A stretch of DNA of 64,000 nt, from assembly GCF_004116725.1 (NCBI RefSeq), contig NZ_PDKG01000003.1, positions 234,495-298,494 on the forward strand, in the 5' to 3' direction. A program made the position numbers and the translations under genes. The stretch comes from Arcobacter sp. CECT 8986 (GTDB taxonomy: Bacteria; Campylobacterota; Campylobacteria; Campylobacterales; Arcobacteraceae). Positions 9,600-16,733 of the stretch are shown piece by piece. Position 1 is the stretch's first letter, and every line of letters begins with the position of its first letter. The notes under the pieces are model-generated. The model ran no database searches. It saw only the letters and a program-made list of their open reading frames with translations, and was not told the origin of the DNA.

Positions 9600-10016
9600 T
9601 TATTCTCCTTTATTGATTTTTTTAAACTTTTCTCTATGCTTTTTCAAAAACTGCATCTCTTTTTCAACTTCATCTTCATACTCTTGCATAGCAAATAATT
9701 CATGTTCTCTACAACCTACAATCTCAACTAATGCAGATTCAATTCCTAAAAAGTGAACTTCATAAACTCTTATTACTTGAAGAAATTCACCCACTTTTCT
9801 TATATATCCTATTGAACCAGCTGGCATCATAACTGTACCAATTGAACAAAAAGGATAAGTTCCATCATTTACAATATCTTTTAACAACTTTACTTGTTGT
9901 CCTACAAAAAACTTAGGTTTTTCTTCATCATTTGCAGACCTACTTGCTGTTACCTCATCGTATAATGTAGTATTTACATCCACTATTGATTTATGTTCGT
10001 ATCCATTAGCAACCAC
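9600..10016 (-). CDS. nifZ: NifZ family protein
   Basis: The core FFVGQQVKLLKDIVNDGTYPF, then GSIGYIRKVGEFLQ and VGCREHEL, are the NifZ signature. NifZ acts in maturation of the P-cluster of the MoFe protein. The open frame extends further upstream into nifW, but the preferred start is GTG at 10016: AGGGGGA lies just before it and it overlaps the nifW stop by only 11 bases, giving 138 residues. An upstream ATG at 10112 would embed 96 more bases inside nifW and give a non-conserved extension. The C-terminus is Lys/Glu-rich. Confidence 0.88.
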   Translation of the reverse strand: MVANGYEHKSIVDVNTTLYDEVTASRSANDEEKPKFFVGQQVKLLKDIVNDGTYPFCSIGTVMMPAGSIGYIRKVGEFLQVIRVYEVHFLGIESALVEIVGCREHELFAMQEYEDEVEKEMQFLKKHREKFKKINKGE

Positions 10017-10332
10017 AACTTCCCCCTGTACTTGATGAACAAGAAGAACATCCAGATAAATTACCTTTTTCAAACATATTCCAAACTTGCGCAGCACTTG
10101 GAGCATATCCATTCTTAAAATCCATATATACTCTTAATAATGAAAACTTCAAAAAGTCCATTAGTTTATTCTCTTCTGCTATTGAACTTAAACCCTTTTT
10201 TATAAGATTTCCATACTCTTTCATAATATGAAATCTTTTTACATTAATTAACTTTTGGTCATACTCAATGTTAAAAAAATTAAAGTAATCCTCTGTATTT
10301 GTTAATCTATAAAATTCATCAATTGTTTTCAT
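10006..10332 (-). CDS. nifW: NifW, nitrogenase stabilising/protective protein
   Basis: This 108-residue protein has the NifW-type core: an N-terminal helix, then FFNIEYDQKLINVKRFHIMKEYG, and a C-terminal AAQVWNMFEKG. NifW is thought to interact with the MoFe protein during its maturation and to protect it from oxygen. The last 15 residues form an unusual Cys/Ser/Gly tail (GCSSCSSSTGGSCGC) that could bind metal. It overlaps nifZ and follows nifF by 14 bases. Confidence 0.85.
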   Translation of the reverse strand: MKTIDEFYRLTNTEDYFNFFNIEYDQKLINVKRFHIMKEYGNLIKKGLSSIAEENKLMDFLKFSLLRVYMDFKNGYAPSAAQVWNMFEKGNLSGCSSCSSSTGGSCGC

Positions 10333-10346
10333 AGCTATACCTTTTT

Positions 10347-10865
10347 TTAGAAAATCTCTTTTTTTAAATTACCAATCCAATTTTCTATTCTTGTTTGAGT
10401 TTTCTCTTTTTCATTATGTTCATCTATTGCCAAACCACATAACTTATCACCTATTTGAGAAAGTGAAAATTTGTAGTTATAATCATTTGCATCAACAAAG
10501 CCAACAATATTTGCACCTGCTTGGGAAAATGTTTTATATAATTTCCCTAATGCAGAACAAAAATGCTCCCCATGTTTTACACTATCACCTGCTCCAAATA
10601 GAGCAATTTTTTTACCTGAAAAATCAACGCCATCAGATTCAATATCAAGTTGAGGGTCAACCCATTCATGGTGAACATCTCCTTGTCCCCATGTTGAGCT
10701 TCCTATAAATAAAACATCATAATCCAACAACTGCTCTACATCATCAAAGTCTTCTTCCATATTTATAAAGTCTTCTTCTTCAACATTAAAAGCTTTTGCT
10801 AATTCTTCAGCAATTTTCAAAGATGTACCACCAGCAGTTGCACAAAATATCCCTACATTTGCCAT
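10347..10865 (-). CDS. nifF: Flavodoxin (nitrogenase electron donor)
   Basis: This 172-residue long-chain flavodoxin has the FMN phosphate loop near the N-terminus (CATAGGTSLKIAEE), STWGQGDVHHEW in the first isoalloxazine loop, and ALFGAGDSVKHGEHFC in the later one. In nif operons it donates electrons to the Fe protein. It is co-transcribed between the DUF269 gene and nifW. The FMN loop reads ATAGGTSLK rather than the usual T-GxT pattern, a modest variation. Confidence 0.9.
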   Translation of the reverse strand: MANVGIFCATAGGTSLKIAEELAKAFNVEEEDFINMEEDFDDVEQLLDYDVLFIGSSTWGQGDVHHEWVDPQLDIESDGVDFSGKKIALFGAGDSVKHGEHFCSALGKLYKTFSQAGANIVGFVDANDYNYKFSLSQIGDKLCGLAIDEHNEKEKTQTRIENWIGNLKKEIF

Positions 10866-10875
10866 TTTCTTTCCT

Positions 10876-11304
10876 TTAACTTTTATACTTTTTATATTTT
10901 TCTTGTGCTTTTAATAAATAAGTTTCACCCTCTTGCTCTAACTTTTCAAAAGTTCGAAAAGAGAATCTATGTGCATCTTTAAAATACTTTTCACAAAGTA
11001 CAATATCATTAGCAAAAACAACTACTCTCCCAAAACCTTCATGACTCATCTCCATTACAACTGAACACATTACGCCTGTAAGTTTTTCAAAAGCTAAAGC
11101 TATTGCTTGATAAATAAGTCTTATATCTTGAATTTGCATTTCATCTATATCTGCAATAATTGCAATATTTTTCAAATCCTCTTTTGTCTTTACATATTTT
11201 TCATTTAATAGTTCTTCATCTGATTTATTACTCCAAGTACCAAACTGGTCAAGTGCTCTTATTTGTCCTACTAAAGTGTTTAAAAATAGTTCTTTTAGTT
11301 CCAT
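10876..11304 (-). CDS. NifX-associated protein, DUF269 family
   Basis: This 142-residue protein has the DUF269 signature: LVGQIRALDQFGTW, SDEELL, VVMEMSHEGFGR and KDAHRFSFRTFEKLEQEGETYL. Genes of this family almost always follow nifX and are tied to FeMo-cofactor synthesis, though the biochemical role is not settled. Its start overlaps the nifX stop in a TAATG junction. Confidence 0.93.
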   Translation of the reverse strand: MELKELFLNTLVGQIRALDQFGTWSNKSDEELLNEKYVKTKEDLKNIAIIADIDEMQIQDIRLIYQAIALAFEKLTGVMCSVVMEMSHEGFGRVVVFANDIVLCEKYFKDAHRFSFRTFEKLEQEGETYLLKAQEKYKKYKS

Positions 11305-11699
11305 TAGGCAACCTTCTTTTCTACTATTTTTTTAATAAATGGTGGAGGATTTGTATTTAACATCTCTTTTAGTTTTTCTACTTCTTTATCAATTTGGATA
11401 ATCTCTTTATATTTAATAGTGAAAATCCCATTATTGATTAGTTTAGCTGCTGCTGTTGCACCAATATTTGTAAAATAAACAATATCAATTCCTTTCAAGG
11501 CTTCAACTGTTTCATCTGTTTGTTTTGGTGTAACTTTTACTATTTTGCAAAGTGCAGTAGAGACTTTACTTATTTCATAAACCGCAAACTGTTTAGCACT
11601 ACCAAAGTGTGAATCTATACTACTTAAATCAGTAGTTGCAAAACCTACTTTTAGTACGCCTTGAGTTTCATTGTTTGATTTAATTTCTATACTATTCAT
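11304..11699 (-). CDS. nifX: NifX, FeMo-cofactor precursor carrier
   Basis: This 131-residue single-domain NifX/NafY-type protein has LKVGFATTDLSSIDSHFGSAKQFAVYEI at the N-terminus and NPPPFIKKIVEKKVA at the C-terminus. NifX binds NifB-co and the VK-cluster, passing them between NifB, NifEN and apo-nitrogenase. It is the first gene of a seven-gene unit (to the ferredoxin), with its own sigma-54 promoter. Two further NifX-like genes and the NifB C-terminus in this window belong to the same family. Confidence 0.93.
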   Translation of the reverse strand: MNSIEIKSNNETQGVLKVGFATTDLSSIDSHFGSAKQFAVYEISKVSTALCKIVKVTPKQTDETVEALKGIDIVYFTNIGATAAAKLINNGIFTIKYKEIIQIDKEVEKLKEMLNTNPPPFIKKIVEKKVA

Positions 11700-11727
11700 T
11701 GTTTTTTCCTAGTAAATTTAAATATTA

Positions 11728-11746
11728 ATATGCAAATAGTGTTCCA
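11728..11746 (-). promoter_or_regulatory. Sigma-54 promoter of the nifX operon
   Basis: The minus strand reads TGGAACACTATTTGCATAT with ten bases between GG and GC. It lies about 30 bases before the nifX start, between nifN and nifX, so the nifX operon can be transcribed independently of nifN. Confidence 0.88.
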
Positions 11747-11764
11747 CAAAAAAATAAACCAAAA

Positions 11765-13045
11765 TTATTCAAATTTATAGTGATTTATTATATTTGCTAA
11801 TTCAAAAAGTAAATAACAACTTCCTTCATATAACACATCGTTCTTTAACTGATTTCCAACACCTTCAAAATCAGGAAAACCTCTTAAAAGAAGTGCTTTT
11901 TTATATTTTTTTGTATATCTTTCACCATGAAAGTTTGAAATCAATACATCACTTTGTAGAAGATATTTTTCCACATCTTCAAAATCTCCAACTAATATAT
12001 TTTCACACTCTAATTTTTCTAAAACTTCATCTTTATGAGTTGTTATGATTGCTTTAATATTTGCACCTGCTTCTATGATTGTATTTGCTATACTTACACA
12101 TTGGTCTGGTTCTAAAGCCAAAACAAAAGAGCTACTTCCTATTGAAAAGTGAGTATCTAAAAGTGCATCTTGTAATCTTTTTCTCCATCTTACAATACTA
12201 GGATGAGGAGTTGTAATCTCTTTTATACTGCACAATTTTTTATAAAATTTATCAGTCTCTTCTAATCCGCATAAACTATCAAAATGAAGTAAGTTTATAT
12301 TCTCATTTTTCTTTAGCATTAACTCACCAGCTTTTTTTACACTATTTCCAATAGTTATAACAAGAGAAGATAAAGCTAAATTTTTAATCTCTTCAACACT
12401 AATTCCACCAGAAGTCAATGCTCCTTGTTTTTCACCTAAATGTCCATCTAAACTATCACTTAAATCAGGAAGTGAGTAAACTTCATAACCAAATAAAGAA
12501 ATAGTATCTTTTATCTTTTCTACTTCTATTGGTTTTAAATTGACATTTGGAATTATTAAAGCTTTATTATTATCAATATAAGATGTTTTATTCACTAATT
12601 GAGTGATTATTGCTTCTACACTTTTAGCAAATCCACTTTCTAATGAACCCTCAAAATCAGGAGTATTTACATAAACCATTTTTTGAATATCTTCAAGTAA
12701 TAATGAAGCACCTTTAATATCATCACCTTTTGTTTCAGTTAAACCTGTTGTAAAAAGTCCAACTAAATCTGGTTTTACTTTTTTAGTAATATTTTTTATA
12801 CTCTCACTTATTGCATAATCTCCACCATCAATAACTGCTGTTATATCATTTACTGCTGTTGTTTGAACTGCAATTGGATCATTAAAATGTCTTGTGAAAA
12901 AAACTTTTGAAAAAGAGGCACAACCTTGTGCTCCATGCATTAAAGGCATACAGTTTTTAATACCTAAAAAGCACAACATTGCACCCATTGGTTGAGATAA
13001 TTTTATAGGATTTAGTTGAAGTGGTTTTGCACTTAATGCGTCCAT
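11765..13045 (-). CDS. nifN: NifN, FeMo-cofactor scaffold subunit
   Basis: This 426-residue protein starts with the NifN-typical LNPIKLSQPMGAMLCFLGIKNCMPLMHGAQGC and continues with FTRHFNDPIAVQTTAV. NifN pairs with NifE to form the NifEN scaffold on which the Fe-only precursor receives molybdenum and homocitrate. It is separated from nifE by cowN and a plus-strand gene, and has its own sigma-54 promoter about 32 bases upstream, unlike the usual nifEN operon. Confidence 0.95.
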   Translation of the reverse strand: MDALSAKPLQLNPIKLSQPMGAMLCFLGIKNCMPLMHGAQGCASFSKVFFTRHFNDPIAVQTTAVNDITAVIDGGDYAISESIKNITKKVKPDLVGLFTTGLTETKGDDIKGASLLLEDIQKMVYVNTPDFEGSLESGFAKSVEAIITQLVNKTSYIDNNKALIIPNVNLKPIEVEKIKDTISLFGYEVYSLPDLSDSLDGHLGEKQGALTSGGISVEEIKNLALSSLVITIGNSVKKAGELMLKKNENINLLHFDSLCGLEETDKFYKKLCSIKEITTPHPSIVRWRKRLQDALLDTHFSIGSSSFVLALEPDQCVSIANTIIEAGANIKAIITTHKDEVLEKLECENILVGDFEDVEKYLLQSDVLISNFHGERYTKKYKKALLLRGFPDFEGVGNQLKNDVLYEGSCYLLFELANIINHYKFE

Positions 13046-13076
13046 AATAAATTCCTTATGGTATATTTTATAAACA

Positions 13077-13095
13077 TATGCAAAAAGTGTTCCAC
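13077..13095 (-). promoter_or_regulatory. Sigma-54 promoter of nifN
   Basis: The minus strand reads TGGAACACTTTTTGCATAT with the exact ten-base GG-GC spacing. It is the closest match to the local consensus. Confidence 0.9.
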
Positions 13096-13139
13096 TATAT
13101 TTTTTTATAATTAAATAATAATTTTATAATATTTTGTGA

Positions 13140-13145
13140 TATAAT
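13140..13145 (+). promoter_or_regulatory. Possible -10 box of the 102-aa gene
   Basis: TATAAT occurs in TTTTGTGATATAATT, 24 bases before the ATG at 13169. It suggests a housekeeping promoter rather than nif control. This is weak evidence in AT-rich DNA. Confidence 0.45.
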
Positions 13146-13168
13146 TAAAAAAATAAAAAAGGATATTT

Positions 13169-13477
13169 ATGTCTATTGGTACATTTACAACAAATAGCAA
13201 TTTATCTCTTCAAGATTTAAACTCTAAAGATGTTCCTTCAGGTAAATATAAACTAAAAGAGACAGCAGTAGAAGTACTTCCTACTCCAAAAGCACAAGAA
13301 TTTGATGGTTATATAATGAGAGGTAATAAAGCAGTTCCTGCAAAAATTCCAGTTTATTATAGTGAAGAATACTACAAAAAGTTAGAAGAAATAAGACAAC
13401 GTTCTATTAAAGAAGTGGAACAAGAACTTCACAATAATTCAGAACTTATGAAAGCTGTGATGGATAAAGATAATTAA
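13169..13477 (+). CDS. Uncharacterised 102-aa protein inside the nif island
   Basis: I do not recognise this family. It has a good ribosome-binding site (AAAAAGGAT). The first half is polar with many Ser, Asn and Lys residues, then a Pro-rich stretch (EVLPTPKAQEF, VPAKIPVYYSEEYY), and finally a probable helix (KKLEEIRQRSIKEVEQELHNNSELMKAVM). There is no signal peptide and no cysteine. It is read opposite to nifN and cowN, lies between them, and seems to have a sigma-70-type promoter. It may be a passenger gene that split nifE-cowN from nifN. Confidence 0.7.
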   Translation: MSIGTFTTNSNLSLQDLNSKDVPSGKYKLKETAVEVLPTPKAQEFDGYIMRGNKAVPAKIPVYYSEEYYKKLEEIRQRSIKEVEQELHNNSELMKAVMDKDN

Positions 13478-13488
13478 ATTTTTATCTA

Positions 13489-13794
13489 TCAACAACAATC
13501 AATCTCAACAGTATCAAGTAACTCAATTCCTTTTTCAAAATCATAATCCTCAAATAAATCAAAAATATAAAATACATTTGAACAGATATGATATAAGATA
13601 TCTTTTTCATTCTCTTTTGCTAATACTTCATGATAATTTTCAGGAATAAAAGTATCAAACCTTTCCCAAAAACTATTTCTTGCTTCTGGTGTTTTCTCAA
13701 AAAGTTCATACAAAGCATCTAAAACATTTGCTGCATCTTTATAGCAATCAATATTATTAAAAGTTACATATCTATCTCTTATCTCTACTTCCAT
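13489..13794 (-). CDS. cowN: CowN, CO-tolerance protein of nitrogenase
   Basis: This 101-residue protein matches the CowN pattern from end to end: DRYVTFNNIDCYKDAANVLDAL, NSFWERF, a histidine/asparagine segment (ICSNVFYIFDLFEDYD), and the terminal LLDTVEIDCC with a Cys-Cys end. CowN binds nitrogenase and sustains N2 fixation when carbon monoxide is present. The start overlaps the end of nifE by 10 bases, so the two are co-translated. The insertion ENYHEVLAKENEKDI before the second half makes it slightly longer than the short forms I recall. Confidence 0.87.
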   Translation of the reverse strand: MEVEIRDRYVTFNNIDCYKDAANVLDALYELFEKTPEARNSFWERFDTFIPENYHEVLAKENEKDILYHICSNVFYIFDLFEDYDFEKGIELLDTVEIDCC

Positions 13795-15128
13795 GGTTCT
13801 TTTGCTCCTACTATTTTAAATACTCTATTATTTACTGCATATGAGATATCTTTTGCTAAATTTATAAGTCCATTATATGCGCCATAACTAACTTTTTTTT
13901 CTTGATTTACATCCACAAATGCTACTTTCTTCTTAATTGCAGTATATAAACTTCTACCACCTGCAAGTAAAATATCAACATTGTGTTCATCAATTAGTTT
14001 TGCTTGTTCAACTCCTGGATTTGTCATAAGAATATCTACATATTTTGAAGCTATCTCTTTATCTTCTAATGTTGCTTTTTTCACACTTGTTGCAACTACG
14101 TGAAGTCCAATATCTTGTAAAGCACTTGCAATTGACCAAGATTTATTTCCTCCAGTATTTAAAATTGCTTTTTTACCTTTGAATATATTTTTATAAACTT
14201 GTAACTGTTTTTCTAAGTTCTCTTCTTCTTGCTTTATTACTTCTTCTGCTTTTTTACTTAGTTCTTCATTTCCAAAAGCATTTACAATACTTCTAATTGC
14301 ATTTGAAGTATCTCTTTTTCCATAAAAAGATACACTAACATATGGGATTTGATACTTTTCTTGCATCTTTCTTGTTAAGCTTATTAAAGATTTTGCACAC
14401 ACTATTACATTTAGTTTTGCAGTATGTGCCATTTGAATATCTTCTACTCTTCCATCTCCTGCTAAAGTTGAAACAACTTTAATTCCAATTTTTTCTAAAA
14501 TAGGAGTATATTGCCACATATCACCAGTCACATTATATTCTCCAATCAAATTTATTCCAAAAGGATGAATACTTTCTGGCTCTTTTGTTCCTATTAATTG
14601 ATGAAATATTGATTCAGCACCAAGTCTTGAACCCAAGTTTTTTCCACCAACAAATCCAGGAGAGTGAATAACAACAATAGGAATATTATATTTTTCTTCC
14701 ATTCTTGCACATACATTATCCATATCATCACCAATCATAGCAGTTACACAAGTTTCATATACAAATATTGCTTTTGGATTTTTATTTTCTATTATATACT
14801 CAATTGCATCTTCAAGTTTTTTGTTTCCTCCAAAGATTACATCATTTGTATTTACATCTGTTGTATATCCTAAAACTGTATTGTTTTGTTTATCATAAGA
14901 AGTTAAAGTTTGTCTAGTTTCCCAAGATGCACCAATACAAGTTGCAGGTGAATGAACCAAGTGAACAACATCAGCAAAAGGAAAAAGTGAAATTTGTGAA
15001 CCTTCAAAAGCACATCCACCTGATGTAGCTCCTGGTTTTGGTTTATCACAAGATGATTTTTTTGTTTTATTGTGAGAGCAAGAACTTTCATTTAATAACT
15101 CACTAATTAGTTTTTTATTTACCATCAT
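13785..15128 (-). CDS. nifE: NifE, FeMo-cofactor scaffold subunit
   Basis: This 447-residue protein has NifE landmarks: GATSGGCAFEGSQISLFPFADVVHLVHSPATCIG, VYETCVTAMIGDD, and LILNTGGNKSW-type sequence (KAILNTGGNKSW) in the C-terminal third. It forms the NifEN scaffold with NifN. The N-terminus carries additional cysteines (SSCSHNKTKKSSC). It is the first gene of the nifE-cowN unit and has a sigma-54 promoter 32 bases upstream, back to back with the promoter of the plus-strand nif arm. Confidence 0.96.
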   Translation of the reverse strand: MMVNKKLISELLNESSCSHNKTKKSSCDKPKPGATSGGCAFEGSQISLFPFADVVHLVHSPATCIGASWETRQTLTSYDKQNNTVLGYTTDVNTNDVIFGGNKKLEDAIEYIIENKNPKAIFVYETCVTAMIGDDMDNVCARMEEKYNIPIVVIHSPGFVGGKNLGSRLGAESIFHQLIGTKEPESIHPFGINLIGEYNVTGDMWQYTPILEKIGIKVVSTLAGDGRVEDIQMAHTAKLNVIVCAKSLISLTRKMQEKYQIPYVSVSFYGKRDTSNAIRSIVNAFGNEELSKKAEEVIKQEEENLEKQLQVYKNIFKGKKAILNTGGNKSWSIASALQDIGLHVVATSVKKATLEDKEIASKYVDILMTNPGVEQAKLIDEHNVDILLAGGRSLYTAIKKKVAFVDVNQEKKVSYGAYNGLINLAKDISYAVNNRVFKIVGAKEPWK

Positions 15129-15156
15129 TGCCTCTTTATTTATTATTTAATTTTAT

Positions 15157-15175
15157 ATATGCAAAAACTATTCCA
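15157..15175 (-). promoter_or_regulatory. Sigma-54 promoter of nifE-cowN
   Basis: The minus strand reads TGGAATAGTTTTTGCATAT with ten bases between GG and GC. Its -24 element lies only about 22 bases from the -24 element of the divergent plus-strand promoter. Confidence 0.87.
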
Positions 15176-15195
15176 CTTTTTTTATTTATATAAAA

Positions 15196-15214
15196 AGGAA
15201 CAATTCTTGCATAT
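15196..15214 (+). promoter_or_regulatory. Sigma-54 promoter of the plus-strand nif arm
   Basis: The plus strand reads AGGAACAATTCTTGCATAT with exact GG-N10-GC spacing. It starts the transcript for the NifX-like, Sel1-NifU, NifX-like and flavodiiron genes. Confidence 0.85.
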
Positions 15215-15239
15215 ATGCTTTATAAAAAAGGATATTAAA

Positions 15240-15629
15240 ATGATTGCAATTCCTATTGACAAACAAAACTCAAAATCTATTTCTCAATACTTTGGAAATG
15301 CTTCTTACTTTGCACTACTTGATGTAAAATCTGGTGATGTTTGTATTTCTGAAAATAGAGGCAATGGAAATGGTCCAGATACTGCAAACTTTCTAAAAGA
15401 TATAAATGTTACAAGTACTATTTTTTATCATATGGGTGAAGGTGTATTTAATACTTTAGATAAAAACAATATCAAAGTCTATACTTGTGAAAAAAAAGAT
15501 TTGAGTATAGAAGATATTCATAATATGTTTTTAAATAAAAATACAAAACAAGTAACAAAACAGAACTCTTCTTTATTATTAGATTCTGGAAATAGTTCTT
15601 CTTGTACTTGTGGTTGTAGTAATAAATAA
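15240..15629 (+). CDS. NifX-like cofactor-binding protein with Cys-rich tail
   Basis: The start is ATG at 15240, after AAAGGAT and downstream of the sigma-54 promoter. An in-frame extension upstream (to 15159) would run through that promoter and is rejected. The 129-residue product has the NifX/NifB-C dinitrogenase iron-molybdenum cofactor fold: MIAIPIDKQNSKSISQYFGNA, then NGPDTANFLKD and HMGEGVFNTL. The end is Cys/Ser-rich (NSSSCTCGCSNK). It probably carries an Fe-S or FeMo-co precursor in the cytoplasm. It heads the plus-strand nif arm. Confidence 0.87.
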   Translation: MIAIPIDKQNSKSISQYFGNASYFALLDVKSGDVCISENRGNGNGPDTANFLKDINVTSTIFYHMGEGVFNTLDKNNIKVYTCEKKDLSIEDIHNMFLNKNTKQVTKQNSSLLLDSGNSSSCTCGCSNK

Positions 15630-15638
15630 GGATGAAAG

Positions 15639-16376
15639 ATGAAACATCAAGAAGCTTTAAAAGCATATAAAAACAAAGATTTCCAAACAGCTCTTAATAT
15701 TTGGCAAGAAGAGAGTGAAAATAAAAACCATCAAGCAATGGCAAATATTGGATTGATGTATTTAAAAGGAGAAGGTGTTTCAAAAGATTACTCTCAAGCA
15801 AAACTTTGGTTTGAAAAATCAAGTTCTTATGATAATGCCTCTGCGAATTTCAACCTTGCTTTAATGTATCAAACAAAAATTGGAGTTGAAGAGGACTTAC
15901 AAAAAGCAAAAGAGTATTTTAGAAAAGCAGTTCAAAAAGACCATACTCAAGCTGCATTTAGATTAGCTTTGATATTACTTCAAAATAGAAAAAATATAGA
16001 TGATGTAAAAGAGGGTTTTGAATGTATGATAAAAGCTGCAAAAGATGGACACTCTTTAGCAAAAATTCAACTTTCACATGATGAAAAACAAAAAAAAGAG
16101 AATATTGCTTTAAATGAAGATTTTAGAAAACTCAACAAAGAAAAACAATTAGAAATAATTGAAGATTCTCTAAATAGATATATCAAACCTATTTTATTAA
16201 AAGATGGTGGAGATGTATTATTGGTTGATTATATAAATAATCCAGAATTGGAGTTAAGGTTAGCATATCAAGGTGCTTGTGTGGGTTGTTCTATTGCGTC
16301 AACTGGAACTTACTCTATGATTTGCGATGTAATATCAAAAGTAATCGATGAAAATGTAAAGGTGTTTATATTATGA
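15639..16376 (+). CDS. Sel1-repeat protein fused to a NifU C-terminal-type domain
   Basis: Residues 1 to about 150 form four Sel1/TPR-like repeats (ALNIWQEESENKNHQAMANIGLMYLKGEGVSKDY is the first). Residues from about 165 to 245 are a NifU C-terminal (Nfu) domain: RYIKPILLKDGGDVLLVDY and then GACVGCSIASTGTY with the CxxC motif that binds a transient [4Fe-4S] cluster. No signal peptide is present. The likely job is Fe-S delivery to a nif client chosen by the Sel1 scaffold; this is inference. It overlaps the next gene by 4 bases (ATGA). Confidence 0.88.
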   Translation: MKHQEALKAYKNKDFQTALNIWQEESENKNHQAMANIGLMYLKGEGVSKDYSQAKLWFEKSSSYDNASANFNLALMYQTKIGVEEDLQKAKEYFRKAVQKDHTQAAFRLALILLQNRKNIDDVKEGFECMIKAAKDGHSLAKIQLSHDEKQKKENIALNEDFRKLNKEKQLEIIEDSLNRYIKPILLKDGGDVLLVDYINNPELELRLAYQGACVGCSIASTGTYSMICDVISKVIDENVKVFIL

Positions 16377-16732
16377 AAGTTGCATTTGCTTCAAAAGACA
16401 ATATTTATGTTAATGAACATTTTGGTTGGTGTAAAAAATTCTTTATTTATGAAATAAAAGAGAATAGTTACAACTTTATAAAAGAAGTGGAATCAAAAGA
16501 GAAAATAGAAAATGAATTAGATAAGTTATCTTATAAAATTCAATGTTTAGATAACAGTGATATTTTATATGTAGAACAAATAGGGCCAAAAGCTTCTTTA
16601 TTAGTAAAAGACTCAAAAATATTTCCGATAAAAGCTTCAAATGAAAAAGAGAAAATAGAAGATGTTTTAAATAAGCTAATAAAAATGCAAGAAAATCCGC
16701 CAATATGGATGAGAAGGATAATTTCAAAATAA
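16373..16732 (+). CDS. NifX-like protein, third copy
   Basis: This 119-residue protein begins MKVAFASKDNIYVNEHFGWCKKFFIYEI and ends NPPIWMRRIISK, closely parallel to the beginning and end of NifX. The HFG motif is kept and a cysteine sits two residues after it. It is translationally coupled to the Sel1-NifU gene by a 4-base overlap and to the flavodiiron gene by a one-base gap. It likely binds a cofactor precursor, but the specific cargo is unknown. Confidence 0.87.
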   Translation: MKVAFASKDNIYVNEHFGWCKKFFIYEIKENSYNFIKEVESKEKIENELDKLSYKIQCLDNSDILYVEQIGPKASLLVKDSKIFPIKASNEKEKIEDVLNKLIKMQENPPIWMRRIISK

Positions 16733-16733
16733 G

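Noticed and set aside
10017..10112. NifZ start at 10112
   Set aside because: The extra residues lie inside nifW in another frame and do not resemble NifZ.
15159..15239. Longer N-terminus for the NifX-like gene
   Set aside because: It would run through the sigma-54 promoter and encode a non-conserved stretch; ATG at 15240 has the ribosome-binding site.
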